From DASZZV01 sp035544835 (GTDB taxonomy: Bacteria; Acidobacteriota; Thermoanaerobaculia; Gp7-AA8), in the NCBI GenBank assembly GCA_035544835.1, contig DASZZV010000204.1, positions 1 to 37,295 on the forward strand: 37,295 nucleotides of DNA, read 5' to 3'. Made by a program: the position numbers and the translations under genes. Position 1 is the stretch's first letter; each line of letters opens with the position of its first letter. The notes under the pieces are model-generated. The model had not been told where the DNA came from. It was given only the letters and a program-made list of their open reading frames with translations, and did no database searches. This document shows, in pieces, positions 32,160 through 37,295 of the stretch.

Positions 32160-33338
32160 CTACTCGCGGCAGTCCGGTAGCGCGTTTTCACCCGCCAGCT
32201 CCGCCTGCTGTTCACTTCCCCCGGCCAATTGCTTCAGAAAGGATCGGCGGAATTCCCCGAACGAATTGGACGCGATAGAGTGCCGAATTCTAGCCATTAA
32301 GTCAAGGTAAAAGCTGACATTGTGTATGGTTGAGTAGACCGCCGCGGCGATCTCACCGGTGGTGTAAAGATGGCGGAGATAGGCGCGCGACACCCCTTTG
32401 CAGGTGGGACAGGCACAGTCGGCGTCGAGCGGGCCCGAATCGTTTCGATAGCGGGCGTTCTTGATACTGAGCTTGCCGGTGGAAGTGAACAGGGTGCCGT
32501 TCCTCGCATTTCGCGTCGGCATGACGCAGTCGAACATATCGATCCCTGCCGCCACTCCCTCGACCAGATCCTCGGGCGTTCCCACTCCCATGAGGTAGCG
32601 CGGGCGATCGATCGGTAGCAGTGGTGCGGTCATGGCCAGGATCGACATCATCTCTTCCTTCGGCTCCCCGACAGACAGCCCACCAATGGCAAACCCGTCA
32701 AAGGGAAGCGAAGTGATCTGATCGGCCGAGACGCTGCGCAGGTCGGGATGCACTCCACCCTGAACGATGCCGAACAGCGCGCTGCGCCCGCTGCGGGCGG
32801 CGATACATCGTTGCGCCCATCGCCAGGTGAGCTCCATCGAGGCGGCGACCTCCTCACGGGATAGCCCGTAGGCCGGGCACTCGTCGAAGGCCATGGCGAT
32901 GTCCACGCCCATCCGTTCCTGAATTCCGGTGGCTATCTCGGGGGAGAGGAAATGGGACGAGCCGTCGATGTGACTCCGAAACTCCACCCCTTCCTCCCGG
33001 ATCTTCCGGATGGAAGCGAGAGAGAAGATCTGGAAGCCGCCCGAGTCCGAGAGCACAGCGCCTTCCCAGCCCATGAATCGATGAATGCCGCCAAGCTCCT
33101 CGAGCAGGTCGACGCCCGGACGAAGCATCAGGTGGTAGGTGTTGCAGAGCATGATCTGCGGCCCGAGCTGGGTCAGTTGCTCGGTCGTGAGAGACTTCAC
33201 ACTCGCTGCCGTTCCGACCGGCATGAAGACCGGCGTCTGAACGACCCCGTGGGCGGTCGTAAATTCGCCTCGCCTTGCCAATCCATCAGTTGAGTGGATG
33301 GAAAAGGAGAAAGGCGCCGACTTCTCTCGCAACGTCAA
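32160..33338 (-). CDS. tgt: Queuine tRNA-ribosyltransferase
   Basis: This 392-residue enzyme swaps guanine 34 for preQ1 in tRNAs with GUN anticodons. Catalytic D98 is in VLSDSGGFQIFSL and nucleophile D270 in GIDMFDCVMPTRNARNG. The zinc site is C308, C310, C313 (DADCACPTCKG) and H338. The start is a TTG at 33338 that overlaps the lolA stop (TTGA), suggesting coupling; it gives a family-length N-terminus (SIHSTDGLARRGEF). A queA neighbour, common elsewhere, is missing. The placement just ahead of yajC-secD-secF is widespread in bacteria. Confidence 0.94.
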   Translation of the reverse strand: MTLREKSAPFSFSIHSTDGLARRGEFTTAHGVVQTPVFMPVGTAASVKSLTTEQLTQLGPQIMLCNTYHLMLRPGVDLLEELGGIHRFMGWEGAVLSDSGGFQIFSLASIRKIREEGVEFRSHIDGSSHFLSPEIATGIQERMGVDIAMAFDECPAYGLSREEVAASMELTWRWAQRCIAARSGRSALFGIVQGGVHPDLRSVSADQITSLPFDGFAIGGLSVGEPKEEMMSILAMTAPLLPIDRPRYLMGVGTPEDLVEGVAAGIDMFDCVMPTRNARNGTLFTSTGKLSIKNARYRNDSGPLDADCACPTCKGVSRAYLRHLYTTGEIAAAVYSTIHNVSFYLDLMARIRHSIASNSFGEFRRSFLKQLAGGSEQQAELAGENALPDCRE

Positions 33339-34027
33339 TCCGTCTTCAGCTGTTCGACGCGGGTATTGGGCGGAAGTTGCAGCGTGAACTTCTCAGCCGG
33401 GATCGGCGCATTCAGCTTGATGTCATTGAACTCGTAACGGGTCACGTCGCCGTCTTTCTCGGTGTACTCGAACTTCGAAGTAACGAAGGTTTCGCGATCG
33501 ATCCAGATTGTGATGCCGCGCACCCGCCGAGCCACGATCCTGTTGATCGGCTTCAGATCCAGGCGATAAGGCGAGCCGGCCCGATCGGTGAAGGTGAAGT
33601 TGAAGTAGTTCGCCAGATCGTCCAGGGCGCTGGTCGCGCCCATGTATTTGAAGATTTTATCCTGATACCTCGAGACCTCGAGCGTCTCTGCCTTATTGAG
33701 CAGCGGATACCAGGTGGTGAGCCTGCCTTTGGCGATCGCGATCACCACCGGCCTGGGCGCCGTGTAGTTCCACAAAACCCGATCGGGCTTCGCGTAAAAG
33801 AACGTTCCGCTGGAGACTTCCGGCTGCGCCAGCAGTCCCAGCACCTTCTCCTGCTTGAACGTGGCTTGAATGGACGTGATCGACTTCTGCCGTCTGGCAA
33901 CTTCTTTGACGACGCGCTCGAGTGTTCCGGTTCCCTTGAACACCGAGGATGAACGAGCGTATCCCGCGGCCGGACAGAGAGCGGCGGCAGCGGCGAGGCA
34001 GAAAACAACCAGTCTTGTCTTGAACAT
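33335..34027 (-). CDS. lolA: Outer-membrane lipoprotein carrier LolA
   Basis: This 230-residue periplasmic protein ferries lipoproteins from LolCDE to the outer membrane. It has a signal peptide (hydrophobic residues 7-20, cleavage near YARS), the TSIQATFKQEKVLGLLAQPEVSSG beginning of the LolA barrel (near 50-73), and the TFFYAKPDRVLWNYTAP block (aromatic and Arg residues that match LolA). It ends on the TTGA shared with tgt. Its presence supports an outer membrane. Its promoter should lie in the 103-base divergent gap 34028-34130. Confidence 0.88.
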   Translation of the reverse strand: MFKTRLVVFCLAAAAALCPAAGYARSSSVFKGTGTLERVVKEVARRQKSITSIQATFKQEKVLGLLAQPEVSSGTFFYAKPDRVLWNYTAPRPVVIAIAKGRLTTWYPLLNKAETLEVSRYQDKIFKYMGATSALDDLANYFNFTFTDRAGSPYRLDLKPINRIVARRVRGITIWIDRETFVTSKFEYTEKDGDVTRYEFNDIKLNAPIPAEKFTLQLPPNTRVEQLKTD

Positions 34028-34130
34028 AGCTCGTCCTCAAACCTTCCTCAGATCCTCCAAATTCCGCTCCAGGAGGAGGCCCGCTTGCGACGTCCTGTAT
34101 ACTCAATAAAACTATATCGAGGCGGCCAGA

Positions 34131-34979
34131 ATGTGCAGAGCACTTAGTACCATCCTGTTAGTGGCGGCACTCTCCTCTCCAGCCGCGGCGGCCGTTCGTT
34201 ACGAATTCCATCAGACCATCCAATCCAATTTCAAGGGAATCCCCTCGTCGGACATCACGGCCCGCGCCGTCATCGACGGTCAGCGCAGCCGCGTCGATTT
34301 CCTGAGCGGCTCCCCTTACGGTCCTGGCAGCTATGTGATCAACGCAGGGGAAAAGACGATGTACATCGTCCAGCCCGACAGGAAGACATACACGGTGATC
34401 GACATCCCCACCCAGGCCGATCCGCTTCAGTCGGCAGCGCCCAAGATTCAGATTTCCAATGACAAGATCGAGCTCAACAAGCTCGCGGACCATCCTATCT
34501 ACGCCGGCCTTCCGACGGACCACTATCGCCTCGACACCAGCTACGACATCACCGTAACCCTCGGCAGCGTCTCGCTTCGCCAGACGGTGCGGACCGCCAT
34601 CGAGAAGTGGACTACGCCGAGTTTTGCTGACGCTCTCGCTTCCGTTCTCGGTACCTCTGTACCGCACACCGGAAACGTGAAACTCGACGCGTTGATAGAC
34701 GCCGAGGCGACCAGGATCAAGGGGCTGCCTTTGCGGCAGATTACGACCATCACGACGCTCGGAGACCAGAGAAACTTTTCGTCGGAACTCAGAATCGATC
34801 CGCGACGCCAGCAGATTTCCGAGGTTACGATCTCGTCCATCGAGGAGGTGGCCGTCCCTCCGACAACCTTTCAGATCCCCGGCGACTATAAGAAAGCCGA
34901 CCTCTCCAAGGAAGAGAAGGGCACCGAGCAGGGCAATGTTCACATCCTGAACATGGAACCGGCAACCTCAACACAATAA
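34131..34979 (+). CDS. Secreted protein of unknown function
   Basis: This 282-residue protein has a signal peptide (residues 1-21, ending AAAA) and no membrane span afterwards, so it is periplasmic or exported. The mature part is beta-rich and looks like a DUF4412/LolA-like single-domain fold: YEFHQTIQSN, a GQRSRVDFLSG strand pair, and MYIVQPDRKTYTVID. The family is not one I can name with certainty. GAGG lies 8 bases before the ATG. It diverges from lolA; a TATACT box at 34098-34103 in an AT-rich patch could be a -10, but no -35 fits. Confidence 0.72.
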   Translation: MCRALSTILLVAALSSPAAAAVRYEFHQTIQSNFKGIPSSDITARAVIDGQRSRVDFLSGSPYGPGSYVINAGEKTMYIVQPDRKTYTVIDIPTQADPLQSAAPKIQISNDKIELNKLADHPIYAGLPTDHYRLDTSYDITVTLGSVSLRQTVRTAIEKWTTPSFADALASVLGTSVPHTGNVKLDALIDAEATRIKGLPLRQITTITTLGDQRNFSSELRIDPRRQQISEVTISSIEEVAVPPTTFQIPGDYKKADLSKEEKGTEQGNVHILNMEPATSTQ

Positions 34980-35046
34980 CGATGTTGCACGGCCTGCCCA
35001 TCGATTTGCTAAGATAGTCCCGGTTCCCTGAAGCATCCATAAAAGA

Positions 35047-36375
35047 ATGAAGAGACTTGTCGCGTTTAGCGAACGCCTGGGTGGGTATATGCGTGTGCGT
35101 GCGTTCTTTGCTGTGTTTCCGCTGGCAATTCCTCTCATCCTCACAACCGCGGATACCAGTGACACGAAGGCGGTTGCGGGGAACAAGGCCGGCATTACGG
35201 CCACGTCACCGGCCATCCGCTATGAGATGCTCGAGGCTCCGCAGTCTCCTCTTCCCGATCACACCACCTGTCTGGCCATCGAGAACGGCGATACTCTCGA
35301 CTCCCTCTTCGTGAGTGGCGGCCTCTCTCCGGCCGAGGCTTTCAAACTTGCGGGACGCTTCGGAGAGTCGGTCGATGTACGCAAACTGCGCAACGGCGAT
35401 CTGGTCCGTTTCCGCCTCAACGCAGCCAACGAGGTGCGGGGCGTCGACCTGAGAGTCACCGGTTGGGGATCCGTTGCGGCAGAGCGTGATGGAGCGGATT
35501 TCGCCGTGCGGCCGAATCGCGGCGAGCAGCGCGTCGAGCTCAAAGCGGTCGCCGCGAGCATCGGCAGCTCCTTGTACGAATCGGTGCGGAAGCAGGGTGA
35601 GACCCCACAGCTGGTTCAACAGCTCGTCGATATGTTCCAGTGGGACGTCGACTTCTTCGCGCTTCAAAAAGGCGACTGGTTCAGCCTGGTCGTTGAGAAA
35701 AAATTCTGCGGCCAGGATCACGTCGGCTACGGTCCCATCGTCGCCGCCCGCTTTCATCACGAGGGGGAGACCTACGAGGCTTTCCGCTTCGAGAGCGGCG
35801 GAATGTCAGGCTACTACACCGCCGCCGGCCGGCCGGTTAAGAAGCAGTTCCTCCGCGCACCACTTCAGTTCACGCGGATCACCTCAGGGTTCTCGCTCCA
35901 CCGTTTCCACCCCATCCTGCACGAGTTCCGGGCTCATCACGGTGTCGATTACGGCGCACCGGTCGGTACGCCGGTCATGTCCACGGCCGATGGCGTCGTC
36001 AACTTCGCCGGCTACAACCGCGGGGAAGGAAACTATGTCCGCATTCGCCACAACGCACGAATCCAGACCAGTTACCTCCATCTGTCCCGTTTCGCGAAAG
36101 GAATTCACGACGGTTCGAAAGTACAGCAGGGGCAGGTGATCGGCTACGTAGGTGCTACAGGCCTGGCCACCGGCCCGCATCTCGACTATCGCGTGTGCGA
36201 TGGCTCGACCTGGATCAACCCGCTGCAGTTGAAGTCGATCACAGCCGATCCTCTGGGAGGACCAGCGCTTCGTGCCTTCCGGGGGATCGTGAGCGGCTAC
36301 CTCCACCGGCTCGAGAACGCCTCGGCGGCAACCATGGCCGCCGCACAGACGCGGCACCCTTTTAGCAGATCGTAG
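35047..36375 (+). CDS. M23 family zinc metallopeptidase (murein hydrolase)
   Basis: This 442-residue protein has an N-terminal hydrophobic anchor or signal (about 19-33), an OapA/LysM-like middle region (LAIENGDTLDSLFVSGGLSP at 76-95, then LRNGDLVRF), and a C-terminal M23 (LytM) domain from about 275. Metal residues are H297 and D301 in HHGVDYG; the later motif is GPHLDYRV, so H378 is followed at 380 by Asp instead of the usual His. M23 enzymes cut peptidoglycan cross-links; whether this one is active is unclear. A second start at 35089 has a better ribosome-site-like GGGTGGG. The GHMP kinase begins 6 bases downstream. Confidence 0.87.
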   Translation: MKRLVAFSERLGGYMRVRAFFAVFPLAIPLILTTADTSDTKAVAGNKAGITATSPAIRYEMLEAPQSPLPDHTTCLAIENGDTLDSLFVSGGLSPAEAFKLAGRFGESVDVRKLRNGDLVRFRLNAANEVRGVDLRVTGWGSVAAERDGADFAVRPNRGEQRVELKAVAASIGSSLYESVRKQGETPQLVQQLVDMFQWDVDFFALQKGDWFSLVVEKKFCGQDHVGYGPIVAARFHHEGETYEAFRFESGGMSGYYTAAGRPVKKQFLRAPLQFTRITSGFSLHRFHPILHEFRAHHGVDYGAPVGTPVMSTADGVVNFAGYNRGEGNYVRIRHNARIQTSYLHLSRFAKGIHDGSKVQQGQVIGYVGATGLATGPHLDYRVCDGSTWINPLQLKSITADPLGGPALRAFRGIVSGYLHRLENASAATMAAAQTRHPFSRS

Positions 36376-36381
36376 CGGCCG

Positions 36382-37295
36382 ATGACTAAAATCACCACAC
36401 GCGTGCCGGTCAGAGCCGATCTGGCGGGCGGGACTCTCGATCTCTGGCCGCTTTACCTCTTCAATCCCGGCGCACGTACAGTCAACGTAGCGATTTCCAT
36501 CTACGCGGAATGCGACATCAGTCCGCTCCATTCGAAGGGCATTGAGCTGATCCTCAGCGATGATGGCTACCACCGCCGCTATGCCGATCTCGCCGAGCTC
36601 CAAAGCGATCCCAAAGCGGCGCTCATCGCCAAAGCGGTCGAGTATTTCCGGACCATGAATCTGAAGATCGTTACCCGCACCGATGCCCCGCGCGGCAGTG
36701 GTCTCGGAGGATCCTCCGCGCTCGCCATTGCTCTTGTACGGGCCCTTTCCGAGCACGCCGAGGAACCGGTAGAGGGGGAAGAGTTGATTCACGTGGTCCG
36801 CGACCTCGAGACGAGGCTGCTCAACTCTCCCGCCGGCGTCCAGGACTACTATCCGCCTGTCTATGGAGGACTGATGGCCCTTCATCTGAATCCTGGGCGT
36901 ATCGCCCGCCATCCGATCAGTTTTCCTCTGGCTGATCTTGGCGGGCACTTCATTCTCCATTACACAGGCGTGTCGCATTTCTCTGGCACCAACAACTGGG
37001 AGATCTACAAGCGACACATCGATGGTGACCAGACCGTCCGCGACGGCCTGGCTGAGATCGCGGCGATCTCCAGGAGGATGGAAACCGCTCTCGAAAACTT
37101 TGACGTTGAGGCTGCGGCGACCGCCCTGGGCGACGAATGGACCACCCGTAAGTCGCTCATCAAGGGCATCTCGACGCCCGAGATCGATCAGACCATTGCG
37201 GCGGCTGTGAGGGCAGGAGCGTGGGCGGGAAAGGTTTGTGGCGCCGGCGGTGGGGGCTGCGTCCTTTTCCTGACGCCCAAAGAAAAACGAAGCAA
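36382..37295 (+). CDS. GHMP family sugar kinase, partial at 3' end
   Basis: The reading frame opens at ATG 36382 and runs to the window edge without a stop (about 304 residues visible). It has the substrate motif RADLAGGTLDLWP (11-23), the ATP motif PRGSGLGGSSALA (about 103-115) and the C-terminal GHMP motif KVCGAGGGGCVLFL. These fit sugar kinases such as D-glycero-D-manno-heptose-7-phosphate kinase (HddA) or fucokinase-type enzymes; which one cannot be decided without the rest. It starts 6 bases after the M23 gene, so it is probably in the same operon. The C-terminus is missing only because the window ends. Confidence 0.85.
   Translation, partial: MTKITTRVPVRADLAGGTLDLWPLYLFNPGARTVNVAISIYAECDISPLHSKGIELILSDDGYHRRYADLAELQSDPKAALIAKAVEYFRTMNLKIVTRTDAPRGSGLGGSSALAIALVRALSEHAEEPVEGEELIHVVRDLETRLLNSPAGVQDYYPPVYGGLMALHLNPGRIARHPISFPLADLGGHFILHYTGVSHFSGTNNWEIYKRHIDGDQTVRDGLAEIAAISRRMETALENFDVEAAATALGDEWTTRKSLIKGISTPEIDQTIAAAVRAGAWAGKVCGAGGGGCVLFLTPKEKRS

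Noticed and set aside
34085..34103. TTGCGA/TATACT as a promoter for the gene at 34131
   Set aside because: The spacing between the two boxes is only about 7 bases, far below the usual 16-18.

Overview
The window looks like chromosomal DNA of a GC-rich, diderm, non-model bacterium. The gene content suggests Acidobacteriota or a close relative, but this is an inference; no rRNA or marker gene here fixes the taxonomy. Supporting signs are outer-membrane machinery (a TonB receptor and LolA), an MglA-type GTPase, the split two-subunit glycine decarboxylase, secreted PIG-L and DUF2911 proteins, and many structured intergenic repeats. Most genes are housekeeping.

Layout. 1-2700: a B12-type TonB receptor with a cobalamin riboswitch leader and a small zinc-ribbon protein downstream. 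2949-4460: an MglA-like GTPase with a long C-terminal extension, then tRNA-Ser(TGA) and tRNA-Ser(GCT). 4622-7231: a KGG-motif stress-type protein, an AtoE-like short-chain fatty acid transporter, a DUF4160/DUF2442 gene pair and a hairpin resembling an integron attC site. 7226-12369 (minus): the glycine cleavage operon gcvT-gcvH-gcvPA-gcvPB, with a small lipoprotein resembling the SecD P1 head at its end. 12543-16207: a XerC/D recombinase and a secreted PIG-L deacetylase. 16409-21463: a DUF2911 protein, a 623-residue protein of unknown function and a DUF255/thioredoxin-like protein. 21631-28654: a fibronectin-III lipoprotein, glmS, mnmA and a MaeB-type malic enzyme. 28981-34027 (minus): secF, secD, yajC, tgt and lolA, a protein-export and queuosine cluster. 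34131-37295: a secreted protein of unknown function, an M23 peptidase and a GHMP sugar kinase cut by the window end.

Working together. GcvT, GcvH and GcvPA/PB form one glycine-degrading complex supplying one-carbon units. YajC-SecD-SecF drive late protein export, and LolA beside them carries lipoproteins to the outer membrane. The B12 riboswitch would repress the TonB receptor when cobalamin is plentiful.

The most unusual content is between the genes. At least five kinds of palindromic element are present: three full copies and one remnant of a 124-125 bp multi-hairpin element (TGTGGCACAGG ends); two copies of a 145 bp element and one 155 bp relative sharing GTCATCC-GAG ends; two palindromes built of TTCTCAA heptamers; a 136 bp multi-hairpin element; and the attC-like hairpin. 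No transposase is present in the window to explain them.
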